58,852 bases of DNA from Pelagibacterium sediminicola (GTDB lineage: Bacteria > Pseudomonadota > Alphaproteobacteria > Rhizobiales > Devosiaceae), in NCBI RefSeq assembly GCF_003390885.1, contig NZ_QMEL01000012.1, forward strand, positions 1 to 58,852. The letters are read 5' to 3'. The position numbers and the translations under genes were made by a program. Shown here in pieces: positions 16,385 through 24,556 of the stretch; within the stretch, counting starts at the first letter, position 1, and each line of letters opens with the position of its first letter. The notes under the pieces are model-generated. The model was not told where the DNA came from. It was given only the letters and a program-made list of their open reading frames with translations, and searched no databases.

Positions 16385-17640
16385 GGCCTTTCTCCGTGCG
16401 CCAGGTGGGACCCGATTGTCTGATAGATTTCCAGCGACCTTGCCGGAACATGTTCTCCGATGCGGCCCAAGGTGATGTCGGATGCCGAGCTCGTCTTGCT
16501 CCTGATGCTGCCGCCGGTCCGGTGGCTGCGGTCGATAAGATACTGCTTGCGGCCCTCGAGCACCCGATGTTCAGCCACCAGTTTGCCCTGGTCGAGGATG
16601 CGAACCTTGTCGGGCATCTGCTGGACCTCGACTACCCGGCGGGTTCGGTCCGGAACGCTGTAATAGTTTCCACCGATCGAGACGAGCCCGTCATGGCTGA
16701 CCCGCCGCTCGAGCTTGAGAACGGCCCCGTAGGGGTGTTCGGGCAAGGTCTGGAGTTCGGGCTGTTCGACGGCGAAGGCCTCGGCGACGATCCTCTGGGT
16801 GGTGCCATGGATCCGGGCATTGGCCACGGTGCCGAGCCAGTCGACCAGTTGATCGTTCATGTCCTCGAGGTTGCGGAAGCTGCGGGCCAGGAAAAAGTCC
16901 TGACGAATGTAGCTGAATGGCCGCTCAACCTTGCCCTTCGTCTTGGCTCGATAGGGACGACAGGCGCGGGGCTGAAAGCGGTAATGGGTTGCCAGCGCCA
17001 GAAGGGCGCGGTTGTAGATGATGTGCCCGGAGCCATCCTCACCGGTCACCGCGGTTTTCATACGATCATAAAGGATCTCGAGCGGCACGCCGCCCAGAGC
17101 GTCGAATGCCTGCATGTGGCAGCGTAGCAGGGTCTGCAGGTCCTGGTGCAGCACATAGCGGGCGAACAGAAAGCGGGAGTGCCCGAGCACCAGGCTGAAC
17201 AGCCACACGATCCTGTTGACGCCCGGCTCGTCGGCGAACTCCACGACAAAGCGAGCGAAGTCCACCTGCGCCTGCACGCCGGGCGGCGTCTCGAAGCGGA
17301 CCTCATAGGGCTTGGGCTGTCCTTCGGGTCGGATGGCGGCGAGATAGCGCTTCACCGCCGTATAAGCACCGGTGTAGCCCAGCTCGCGAATTTCCCGGGT
17401 CAGGCGCGCCGCGCTCAACTCGGGAAAAGCCGTGATGCGTTCGCTCAGGAAATCCCGAAACGGCGCCAGCTTGCTCGGCCGACCCACAGAGCGCGGGCCA
17501 TAGACAGGCGCTTCAATTCCACGTTCGATATATTTACGAACCGTTTTGGGGTCGCGACCGGTTCGCCGCGCAATGGCAGTGATCGTCAGCCCCTGTCGAT
17601 GCAGTTCCAAAATCATCATGAGTTCTCCAAGTCGGATCAT
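16381..17640 (-). CDS. istA: IS21 transposase IstA
   Basis: The protein of about 419 residues catalyses cut-and-join steps of transposition. An N-terminal helix-turn-helix (LHRQGLTITAIARRTGRDPKTVRKYI) precedes an RNase-H-like integrase core with the acidic residues in VQVDFARF, EILYDRMKTAV and KGKVERPFSYIRQDF. The ATG at 17640 (MIRLGELMM) is preferred over 17715 because GAGGGGATGGG precedes it and the family starts there. It is translationally coupled to istB. A 38-bp perfect palindrome lies just upstream (17686-17723). Confidence 0.92.
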   Translation of the reverse strand: MIRLGELMMILELHRQGLTITAIARRTGRDPKTVRKYIERGIEAPVYGPRSVGRPSKLAPFRDFLSERITAFPELSAARLTREIRELGYTGAYTAVKRYLAAIRPEGQPKPYEVRFETPPGVQAQVDFARFVVEFADEPGVNRIVWLFSLVLGHSRFLFARYVLHQDLQTLLRCHMQAFDALGGVPLEILYDRMKTAVTGEDGSGHIIYNRALLALATHYRFQPRACRPYRAKTKGKVERPFSYIRQDFFLARSFRNLEDMNDQLVDWLGTVANARIHGTTQRIVAEAFAVEQPELQTLPEHPYGAVLKLERRVSHDGLVSIGGNYYSVPDRTRRVVEVQQMPDKVRILDQGKLVAEHRVLEGRKQYLIDRSHRTGGSIRSKTSSASDITLGRIGEHVPARSLEIYQTIGSHLAHGERP

Positions 17641-17685
17641 CAGCCCATCCCCTCGCCACAGCGAGCACAGGGCCGATATCGGCTG

Positions 17686-17723
17686 GCTCCATTGTGCTGG
17701 GGTTAACCCCAGCACAATGGAGC
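17686..17723. repeat. 38-bp perfect palindrome upstream of istA
   Basis: Two 19-base arms without spacer: GCTCCATTGTGCTGGGGTT followed directly by its exact reverse complement. It lies between the IS21 right terminal repeat and the istA start, where the promoter should be. It may be an operator, a transcription shield against read-through, or a cruciform. Confidence 0.85.
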
Positions 17724-17963
17724 AGATGGGCCGCCAACCAGGGAATTTTCAAAGCCCACTTTTAGGGAGAATTGCAGGACCAATGACAGCACCGAAGCCA
17801 TCAAACGGGGCGAGGTGGAAAAACGTGATGAAGCTGCGGACGCGGTGCCCACGTCTCGGGCCAGATCGATGATCGAGATCGAGGTCAAAGACGCGGTGAT
17901 CCGGGTTGGCCTCGATATCGGGGAAGACCATCTGCAGCGCGTGATCCGCGCTGTGCGGTCGGC

Positions 17964-18063
17964 ATGATCCCTGCGGGTGTAAAGGTTTATCTGGCCAGCC
18001 AGCCCGTGGACTTCAGGAAAGGTCCAGACGGTCTTGTTGGTCTGGTGCGGGACGCTGGTGCGG
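17964..18063 (+). pseudogene. IS66 TnpB, 5' fragment
   Basis: The frame MIPAGVKVYLASQPVDFRKG … GLVGLVRDAGAD matches the first 33 residues of TnpB. The expected next residues are replaced at about 18063 by sequence of an IS21 end. The fused frame runs a few codons more and stops at 18084-18086. Confidence 0.8.
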
Positions 18064-18158
18064 ATTTCAGAAATACGGGACAGTGATTTCGCAAATTCCC
18101 GGACACCGGTTTCAGTAATTCCCGGACAGTCTGGGCAGGGTTGATCTTCGTCCTGCGG
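18064..18158. repeat. Terminal repeats of a second IS21-type element
   Basis: Three short related direct repeats occur in a row: TTTCAGAAATACGGGACAG, TTTCGCAAATTCCCGGACAC and TTTCAGTAATTCCCGGACAG. Multiple subterminal repeats of this type are characteristic of IS21 ends. They lie just beyond the 3' end of the istB fragment at 18159. Confidence 0.65.
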
Positions 18159-18510
18159 TTAAGTGTTGTTGGCCATGGTTTCGGTGTTTGTTTCCGGGGT
18201 CAAGTCGGCTCGGTTTGTTTTTCGTCTCATGCTGTCTCCTTTGAGTTCGATGCGATGCGCATTGTGGATGATCCTGTCGAGGATGGCGTCGGCGATGGTG
18301 GGTTCTCCGATCATCTGATGCCATCCCGAGACCGGAAGCTGGGCGGTGATGATTGTGGATCTGCGCTGGTAGCGCTCTTCGAAGAGTTCGAGCAGATCAA
18401 GGCGCTGCTGATCGGTGAGGGTATGGGTGCCCCAGTCGTCGAGCACCAGGAGCTGGACGCGGGCGAGTTTGTCGACGAGACGGGGGAATCTACCATCGAG
18501 CCTGGCCATG
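18159..18510 (-). pseudogene. IS21 IstB ATPase, C-terminal fragment
   Basis: The frame encodes [60 protein letters not shown] … [17 protein letters not shown], the second half of an IstB including Walker B (LLVLDDWG). It differs strongly from the complete istB at 15527. The front half with Walker A is missing. At about 18505-18512 it meets a tyrosine-recombinase fragment on the opposite strand. Confidence 0.83.
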
Positions 18511-18662
18511 CCCATATCCTCGAACATACGCAGTTCAAAACGACCCAGCGCTATGCCCACCTATTCGACACCCCGTTGCGCGACGGGCTCAACAAGGTCG
18601 CAGAAATAGTGGCTCCCCGATTCCGCGTGGTCGGCAAGGATGAGGGCAACAGGATTGGCTAA
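18511..18662 (+). pseudogene. Tyrosine recombinase, C-terminal fragment
   Basis: The frame [32 protein letters not shown] ends at 18660-18662. It matches the last helix of phage-type integrases (usual LGHTQ..TT.RYAHL), including the catalytic Tyr in RYAHL. The normal Gly before HT is Glu here. The front of the gene has been replaced by the IS21 fragment. It differs from the recombinase at 6433. Confidence 0.68.
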
Positions 18663-18763
18663 GAACGTGTTCGATGTTGATCGCGTAGAACCGATGACAG
18701 CCCAGGCGGTGGCAAAGAGCCGCCCCAGGGGGCATGGTGGGCTCAGCGCAATATCAGGCCCGC

Positions 18764-19174
18764 CTAATTCGCACGAGCTATTTGGTATGATCTGACGGTT
18801 TTAATGGTCGCGGACTTGGCGCCGCCAGTAAATATCAACACGTGGCAAAAGGCAGCCTGCCGCCCATCTTCAAACGTAATCTCACCATCGATCCCGCAGT
18901 CGGTTCCGTGTGTAATGATCGTACCTATCCGCAGGTGAACGACCCTGGATTGCTGGCTTAAATGATGACCAACCTCGGCTTTGTCTGAGGCACCCCACGA
19001 ACCGATCATTTGCCAGTTCACGTTCTCGCTGAGATAACTAAGCGCTTTGGACACCTCGCCCCCATAGAGGGCAACGATCAAGTCACGAATAATACGCTTG
19101 CGGGGCGCGTTACCGCAATCTTCGGGTGCCTCGACAATCAGCATTTCCGCCGGTTTGATCATCGCTGGATTCAT
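18764..19174 (-). CDS. NTF2-like (SnoaL/limonene epoxide hydrolase-like) protein
   Basis: This protein of up to 136 residues resembles SnoaL/NTF2-like small cone-shaped proteins: RDLIVALYGGEVSKALSYLSENVNWQMIGSWGASDKAEV, then strands VHLRIGTIITHGTDCGIDGEITFEDGRQAAFCHVLIF. The family includes isomerases, hydrolases and ligand-binding proteins, so no reaction can be assigned. The start is uncertain (19174 or Met at 19162/19144; none has a clear ribosome site). It stands alone among mobile-element debris. Confidence 0.6.
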   Translation of the reverse strand: MNPAMIKPAEMLIVEAPEDCGNAPRKRIIRDLIVALYGGEVSKALSYLSENVNWQMIGSWGASDKAEVGHHLSQQSRVVHLRIGTIITHGTDCGIDGEITFEDGRQAAFCHVLIFTGGAKSATIKTVRSYQIARAN

Positions 19175-19653
19175 AGCGCAGCAGGTTTCGCCTGCACAAG
19201 ATCACAAGTTCGCCCGCCCCGGAACGAACCTACAACCTGCCAATTTATTCTATTGGAGAGTAGTTGTATGTCGGTAGCCGCCCCTGCCGACGGATGTTGT
19301 GATGGGAGGGTCCCTCGTCCCTGCTCTCTCAGCCCTCGGACGGACTTGGCCAGCCCCGATCGGTCGAGTCCGTCCAGCTACGTGGAAATTAACCGCTCGC
19401 TAACCCATTTACAGCGTCTGACCACACATCGGTAAGGTTACTGCTATGTGAACCGTGCTGCGACACATCCCCCTACTACGTCGCAGCCGCGCCCGGCCCT
19501 GCAAGGACCTCCCCACGGGTCGGGCGCGTTTATGTGATGGGGCTTGCCGGGTCGGCGGTCTTTTCTGTAAGCCCCGAGGTGCCTAGAGCAATTCCTGTTT
19601 GATGGAATCAAAACAGGATGCGCGGCGGCAATCAAGGTGAGACTCGTATTGCC
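19175..19653. other. Intergenic region without a clear gene
   Basis: No convincing coding frame. A plus-strand ATG at 19268 follows GGAGAG and opens a 55-codon frame of no recognisable family. Near 19585-19612 is an inverted repeat (CCTGTTTGAT … ATCAAAACAGG) of a kind dispersed in Hyphomicrobiales genomes. GC-rich hairpins also lie around 19490-19545. No tRNA or known RNA was recognised. Confidence 0.45.
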
Positions 19654-20103
19654 TCATCCCATAATGTTCCTGAATGATTGAGCCGTTGCCTCAACCGATT
19701 GTTCCTGACGAATTCGGGTCGACAGGGCTGATGTGTGGACGTTGATCTGCGAAGCCTCCCCGTAGCGCAGCGGATCAACGGCCATCCTTTCTGAAGCACC
19801 TGGGGCGTTTCCGAACACCAGCTCTGTAGCGATTTCGGCTCTCCAACCCTTCAGGCGCCGCTGAAGGGTGCGAAGGAGCTTGTCGGGATATTCGCCAGGG
19901 TGGGCTGCTTGAAGTCTGGAGAGCAGTTCACGTCCCGTCTGGGAGCGGTCGTCATCGAACCATGCTCTGAGCTCATGCGTCACTGCCGCGAGCGGGTCGG
20001 GACGCCGCCGGCCCCGCGGGACAGGAGGCTTCCGTCGTGATGTTGGTCTGACCTCGCCCTCCTTCCAGGCATGGCGCAGAAGCTCAGCCAGCCTGAATAC
20101 AGT
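19654..20103 (-). pseudogene. Integrase-core (IS481/ISNCY-like) transposase, C-terminal fragment
   Basis: The frame contains WFDDDRSQTGRELLSRLQAAHPGEYPDKLLRTLQRRLKGWRAEIATELVFG, the closing segment of long rve-type transposases in which LRTLQRRLKxWR is conserved. The upstream catalytic domain is absent, cut off where the IS630 element starts near 20103. The family assignment is by motif only. Confidence 0.6.
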
Positions 20104-21187
20104 TGCCGGCAAACCCGGGGCGGTTCAGTCGAGGAGCGAGACTTTCTGGAAGCCAGGTTCGACGGCACAAGGCGGCACGCTCACTGTCGGACCGGTGCCG
20201 GATGATCCTGCTCTGTGCAGAGGGGTTTCAAAGCAAGGAGGTCGGCACGCGGCTCGGGGTGCATGAGCACACAGTGGGCAAGTTGCGCAGACGGTTGGTG
20301 AAGGACCGGATCGAGGGGCTGGCCGACGAATATCGACCCGGTCGGCCCCGCACGGTATCGGGTGATCGGGTGGCCGAGGTGATCGAGCGAACGCTGAATA
20401 GCACGCCGAAGGACGCTACCCATTGGTCAATCCGTTCGATGGCCGCAGCGATGGGGCTGTCGCATACCACCATCCGCCGGATCTGGACCGCGTTTGGCCT
20501 GCAGCCGCATCGCTCAGAGACGTTCAAGCTTTCCACCGATTCGCTGTTCGTTGACAAGGTGCAGGATATCGTCGGCCTTTACATGTCACCGCCGAACCGG
20601 GCCATCGTGTTGTGCGTGGACGAGAAATCACAGATCCAGGCGCTGGATCGCGGGCAGCCGGTGCTGCCGATGGCGACCGGCGTGGCCGCGCGCAGAACCC
20701 ACAGCTACATCCGTCATGGCACGACCGCGCTGTTTGGGGCGCTCGATATCGCGACGGGGGCAGTGATCGGCAAATGCTACAAACGCCACCGAGCGACCGA
20801 GTTCCTGGATTTTCTCAAGAAGATCGACGCGGCCATGCCCAAAGGACCGGACGTGCACCTGATGATGGACAACTACGCCACGCACAAGACCCGAAGATCA
20901 AGGCCTGGCTAGCGCGCCGCCCGCATTGGCATGTTCACTTCACCCCCACATCGGCCAGCTGGATCAATCAGGTAGAGCGCGGGTTCGCGGAACTGACGCG
21001 CAAGCAACTGCAACGGGGTGCCCACCGCTCTACCGCCGAACTGGAAGCCGATATCGCTGCCTTCATGGATGCGCACAACGAGAACCCCAAACCCTATAAA
21101 TGGATCAAATCCGCCGACGAAATCCTTTCGTCGGTCAAACGCTTCTGCCAGAAAACAATGAACCGAACTTCAGATTCGGGGGACTAG
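20103..21187 (+). pseudogene. IS630-family transposase with two frameshifts
   Basis: Three frames together give one DDE_3-type transposase: VEERDFLEA, then [44 protein letters not shown] … [15 protein letters not shown] … [15 protein letters not shown], then [39 protein letters not shown] to the stop at 21185-21187. Each switch is explained by loss of one C from a CC(C) run (about 20150 and 20890). The catalytic Asp, Asp and Glu are all present. Its 3' 127 bp are nearly repeated at 1-127. Confidence 0.85.
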
Positions 21188-21531
21188 CCGCAATGGGCCA
21201 CAATCCAACCAGGTTAGCGTGTCAGTTTCCGCGCTATCAAAGGCTTGGATTCGTTGAGGTTCTGAGATAACGGCAAACGTTGCGGCCCCCTTCACGCCTG
21301 AATCCGTATGAAGGGAGCCGCGCTTCTTGAAGACATAGAGGCTATTGAACAGTATCGGGGATATTTGTGTGATCTGATAATGTTTGGGAAGCCTCGCCCC
21401 CATCGGTATCACCTCCCGTCGCTGTCGAGGTCTATGCTATGGTGGAAATGACGAAGCAGTTGGCGGCGTAAAAACGAACCCGATCCACCTTAGCCAAACC
21501 GCCAAGCTGTCTCACCAGGCGGCACCACCGC
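21188..21531. other. Intergenic region with a possible gene remnant
   Basis: A minus-strand frame in 21200-21400 contains VISEPQRIQAFDSAETDT, similar to the stretch at 10905-10985, and runs into the IS630 end. It may be a coding remnant cut by IS630. Nothing else is recognised before the metallopeptidase stop. Confidence 0.35.
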
Positions 21532-23004
21532 TCACGTCATCCAGACGGGCTCTGCCGGATCGAGCGGGGCGATCGGGCGGCGGATCTTGCGGTAGGGGAT
21601 GTTCGACGGGTCGGGGGGGTAGGGGCCGCCGCAATTGACGTAGATGATCTCGGCTGCAAGGGGCGCGAAGGCGGTGTGGAAGTGGCTGGCCGATTTCACC
21701 ACCACAACCTGCTTGGCCGTCAGGTTTATGCCCATATTGGAGAACACCTGTGGATGAAAGGTCTGGGCGCGCTTGCTGGCGAGGACCAGATCGAGATTGC
21801 CGATCCTCACCGCCGCCGCCGCGCCGAGCGACACGAGGCTGTCCTGAAAGGGCACGACGAGATCATCGGTCAGCGCCGTCACCTCGACTTCGGCATCCAC
21901 GGGCTGGCCCGAACTGGGGGCCGCCTTGCCGCCGAGGCGCATTTCGAGACGGGCGCCGACGCCCGCCGCAGTGCAGAACGAGACGGCCACCGGATCCCAA
22001 AGGGCTCCCAGCGCCGAGGATGCCTCGGGCCGGGCGAGCAGGGCGTGCAAAAGGAAGGTGCTGTCGCCCGCAACGCCGCCGCCGGGATTGTCCCAGCGGT
22101 CCGCCAAGACGACGGGCCCGCGTGGCGCCGCCAGCGCCATGTCCACGGCCTCGGCCGGGCCGGGCATGTAGGGCATGCGATTGGCGCCGAAACCGAGAAC
22201 CCGTTGGCCGAGCGTTTCGGCGATGCGCCTGCCAGTGTCCCGGTCGCCATCGGTGATGACGAGGATCTTGGTGCCGACATCGGCCATGTCCGCTGCCGGA
22301 AACCCGTGCACCACGGAAACGCTCAGCACCTCGCCGCGCTGTTCCATGGCCAGCATGTCGTCGACCAGTTCCCGGCCCGGGCTGCGGCTGGTCATAAAAT
22401 TGGCGATGGCGCGGCAATCGAGCACGCTCATGACGGGATCGATTTCGCCACGCGCCGCGCGCAAGGCAAGGTCCACCATGTTCTCGGCCCGCTCGGCGAA
22501 GTCGCTATGGGGCACTTCCTTGAAAGTCACGATCACCGTGCTGGCTTCGATCATGGCGTGCGTCAGGTGGCAGTGGGGGTCGAGCTCCACTCCGATCACC
22601 GTATCGGGCCCGACGATCGCCCGCGCGCGCGCCAGCAGGTCGCCCTCGCAATCGTCATAGCCCTCGGCCATCATCGCGCCATGCAGCCCGAAGAGGGCCA
22701 CCTGCACCGGCAGGGCGCGCGCCAGTTGATCGAGGATTTCGTCGCGCAGGTGTTCATAAGCAGCCCTGGAAACCAGCCCCGCCGGTTCGGCCCAGGTCGC
22801 CGTGCCCTCGATCAGGGTGAAGCCGTCCGTCCGTGCCCGGCGGCGCGCCGCGACAAAGGCGGCCGAGCACAATGTGGGGGTTTCGGGATGCTGGCCGGGC
22901 GGGGCGTAAAAGCTGTCTTCAAAGGCACTTTTGTCGATCCGGATGGGCGAGAACGTATTGGTTTCCGTGGCGAGCGAAGCCACGAAGACGCGCAGACCGG
23001 TCAT
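21532..23004 (-). CDS. M81-family metallopeptidase (MlrC-like)
   Basis: The 490-residue protein opens RVFVASLATETNTFSPI and has the N-terminal MlrC domain with GLHGAMMAEGYDDCEGDLL, ELDPHCHLTHAMI and FKEVPHSDFAERA, then DRWDNPGGGVAGDST and a C-terminal MlrC domain ending at about residue 470. Members are zinc enzymes; the founder degrades linearised microcystin peptides, but most have unknown substrates. ATG 23004 is chosen for AAAGGATAAAAACC. It is the last gene of the ridA-rpiR-mlrC unit (5 bp after the regulator), so it probably cleaves or modifies the imported compound. Confidence 0.88.
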   Translation of the reverse strand: MTGLRVFVASLATETNTFSPIRIDKSAFEDSFYAPPGQHPETPTLCSAAFVAARRRARTDGFTLIEGTATWAEPAGLVSRAAYEHLRDEILDQLARALPVQVALFGLHGAMMAEGYDDCEGDLLARARAIVGPDTVIGVELDPHCHLTHAMIEASTVIVTFKEVPHSDFAERAENMVDLALRAARGEIDPVMSVLDCRAIANFMTSRSPGRELVDDMLAMEQRGEVLSVSVVHGFPAADMADVGTKILVITDGDRDTGRRIAETLGQRVLGFGANRMPYMPGPAEAVDMALAAPRGPVVLADRWDNPGGGVAGDSTFLLHALLARPEASSALGALWDPVAVSFCTAAGVGARLEMRLGGKAAPSSGQPVDAEVEVTALTDDLVVPFQDSLVSLGAAAAVRIGNLDLVLASKRAQTFHPQVFSNMGINLTAKQVVVVKSASHFHTAFAPLAAEIIYVNCGGPYPPDPSNIPYRKIRRPIAPLDPAEPVWMT

Positions 23005-23009
23005 GGTTT

Positions 23010-23900
23010 TTATCCTTTGGCGCCCTTGGACTGGATGCGCAAATCGGCAAGGCTGTTCTTTGCGGCCCGCAGCTTTTCGTGCATTTGCGGTCCGCCGCGC
23101 AGCGCTATGGCGGTGGTGATGATGTCGAGCAGCACCGCATGCGCCACCCGCGACAGCATGGGCGCATAGATTTCGGTGTTCTCGTGGGCATCGATGGCCA
23201 GAACGATGTCGGATGCAGCCGACAGCGCCGTATCCGGCCGCGTGACGCTCACGACGACTGCACCGCATTCGCGCGCCTTGAGCGCCATGGCTTCGGTATC
23301 GCGCACCATGCCGGTGTGGGAAAAGCACAAGGCCACGTCGCCCGGCCGCAGGCTGGCTGCGGCCAGCCGCTGCAGGTGGGTATCGTCATAGGAAACCACG
23401 GGAATGCCGAAGCGCATCAGCTTGTGCTGGGCTTCCATGGCAAGAATTCGCGCCGCGCCGGTGCCGTAGCAGTCGATCCGGGGCGCGTTGGTCAGAATGT
23501 CGACCACCCGCTCGAGCGTGACCTGATCGATGGAGCGGCGCATCGCGGTCAGCGTATAGATGCTGGAATCCACCACCTTGTCGATGATCCGTTCGAGCGG
23601 ATCGTCGGAGTCCACATTGCTATGCACATAGGGCGTGCCCGAGACGATGCTCTGTCCGGTGCGCAGCTTGAGTTCGGGATAGCTCGCAAGCCCCATGGCG
23701 CGCACGAAGCGCAGGACCGTCGGCTGGCTCACCCCCACCGTCTCGGCGAGCGAAGCGATGGACATGCGGATGATCTTGTCGGGCTCCTGCAGCACGAAAT
23801 CGGCCACGCGCCGCTCGGAGGGCGACAGTTCCGACTTGCGCGCGGCAAGCACTTCGAGAAAGGGCTCCTCGCCGTTGTCCGGGGTGTCCAGTTCCAGCAT
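23010..23900 (-). CDS. MurR/RpiR-family transcriptional regulator
   Basis: This 296-residue regulator has an N-terminal HTH_6 domain (LSPSERRVADFVLQEPDKIIRMSIASLAETVGVSQPTVLRFVRAMG) and a C-terminal SIS sugar-isomerase-fold sensor (about 125-260: IDCYGTGAARILAMEAQHKLMRFG, CFSHTGMVRDTEAMALKARECGAVVVSVT). SIS domains bind phosphosugars or related ligands. The ATG 23900 follows GGAGG. It lies between ridA and the M81 gene and most likely controls the whole cluster through the TGTA-N7-TACA sites at 24483, 28009 and 28071. Confidence 0.92.
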   Translation of the reverse strand: MLELDTPDNGEEPFLEVLAARKSELSPSERRVADFVLQEPDKIIRMSIASLAETVGVSQPTVLRFVRAMGLASYPELKLRTGQSIVSGTPYVHSNVDSDDPLERIIDKVVDSSIYTLTAMRRSIDQVTLERVVDILTNAPRIDCYGTGAARILAMEAQHKLMRFGIPVVSYDDTHLQRLAAASLRPGDVALCFSHTGMVRDTEAMALKARECGAVVVSVTRPDTALSAASDIVLAIDAHENTEIYAPMLSRVAHAVLLDIITTAIALRGGPQMHEKLRAAKNSLADLRIQSKGAKG

Positions 23901-23914
23901 TGGCGTCCTCCGTT

Positions 23915-24394
23915 TCAATCGATCGCAAAGAGAGCTTCCACCTCGATGCAGGCCCCCAATGGCAAGGTCGCCACACCGATCGTGGTCCGGCTGTGGCGCC
24001 CCGCCTCTCCCATGATCGCAACGATCATATCAGAAGCGCCGTTCATTGCCGCGCCCGGTGTGACGAAATCGGGCTCCGCATTGACGAAACCGCCCAGCCG
24101 GATGCAGGATCGCAGCCGGTCGAGCGAGCCCAACGCCATGCGCGCCTGGGCCAGAATCTGCAGCAGGCAGAGCTTGGCCGCAGCATAGCCGTCCGTTTCG
24201 GTAATTTTACTCCCTAGCTTGCCGCGATAGGCGTCTGCCAGCTTTCCGTCCGGACCCACGCAAAGCTGTCCGGATATGTAGAGCAGCTTTCCCTCGATCC
24301 TGAAGGGAACGTAATTTCCTTGCGATACAGATACTTCGGGCAATTCATATCCGAGTTCGCGGATGCGGGATTCGATGTCGTGGACAGGGAGCAT
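23915..24394 (-). CDS. RidA/YjgF-family enamine/imine deaminase
   Basis: The 159-residue protein has RidA features: NYVPFRIEGKLLYISGQLCVGPDGKL, a central DGYAAAKLCLLQILAQARMALGSLDRL and C-terminal RTTIGVATLPLGACIEVEALF, with the conserved Arg and Glu positions of the YjgF pocket. RidA proteins hydrolyse reactive enamine/imine intermediates released by PLP-dependent lyases. That fits the divergent PLP enzyme at 24557. It is slightly long, being of the 'RidA-like, 150-aa' subgroup. First gene of its operon. Confidence 0.9.
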   Translation of the reverse strand: MLPVHDIESRIRELGYELPEVSVSQGNYVPFRIEGKLLYISGQLCVGPDGKLADAYRGKLGSKITETDGYAAAKLCLLQILAQARMALGSLDRLRSCIRLGGFVNAEPDFVTPGAAMNGASDMIVAIMGEAGRHSRTTIGVATLPLGACIEVEALFAID

Positions 24395-24466
24395 GGACGT
24401 GACGATCTGCCTTCATATGGACCGGGATCGCGGGCGCCGGAGGTGTGCGAGCGGGTGTCTCCGGCG

Positions 24467-24499
24467 TTGACGCGTTAGTTTATGTAGTTTATCTACATA
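24467..24499 (+). promoter_or_regulatory. Predicted promoter with RpiR-type operator
   Basis: TTGACG (24467-24472), a 17-bp spacer and TATCTA (24490-24495) face the PLP-enzyme gene. A perfect inverted repeat TATGTAGTTTATCTACATA (24481-24499) covers the -10; its core TGTAGTTTATCTACA (24483-24497) fits the TGTA-N7-TACA pattern of RpiR-family sites. It lies between divergent operons and could control both. Confidence 0.7.
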
Positions 24500-24556
24500 T
24501 CTGTGGCTTGGCAATGCCGCGCCCCAGGATTTCCCGAACATCGGTGGATAGATCAG

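Larger units (their letters stand above)
15450..17788 (-). mobile_element. Complete IS21-family insertion sequence
   Basis: The element is 2339 bp and starts TGTCA at both termini. Long subterminal inverted repeats share AAAAGTGGGC followed by about 20 mostly matching bases (15474-15505 against 17735-17765). It is flanked by the 5-bp direct repeat GCACC (15445-15449 and 17789-17793). It encodes IstA and IstB with the usual four-base overlap. All frames are open, so it may still be mobile. Confidence 0.9.
15240..17967 (+). pseudogene. IS66 TnpA interrupted by IS21
   Basis: The 5' part (15240-15449) encodes VAQRRRWSDAFKAEMVARCL … LFGWRT, the TnpA helix-turn-helix. The 3' part (17789-17967, or after one GCACC copy) continues in the same frame with EAIKRGEVEKRDEAADAVP … DHLQRVIRAVRSA and a stop. 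Removing the IS21 plus one target copy restores an unbroken gene. The stop overlaps the tnpB start (ATGA at 17964-17967). Confidence 0.88.
15192..18063 (+). mobile_element. Second IS66-family element, truncated and split by IS21
   Basis: The left end is probably GTGAGCGATATCG near 15192, where the TRAP gene breaks off. tnpA runs from 15240, is split by IS21 at 15450-17788, and resumes to 17967. tnpB starts at 17964 and is lost after 18063. The tnpC gene and right end are gone, replaced by another IS21 remnant. The sequence differs clearly from the intact IS66 at 168-3320. Confidence 0.7.

Noticed and set aside
18064-18130. CRISPR-like short repeats
   Set aside because: Only three degenerate copies without unique spacers; they fit IS21 terminal repeats.
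18141-18662. One 173-residue plus-strand gene
   Set aside because: Only the last 50 codons look like protein (recombinase tail); the rest is antisense to the IstB fragment.
19290-19560. Possible small RNA or SRP RNA in the GC-rich hairpins
   Set aside because: No conserved SRP loop, tRNA cloverleaf or 6S-like shape could be recognised.
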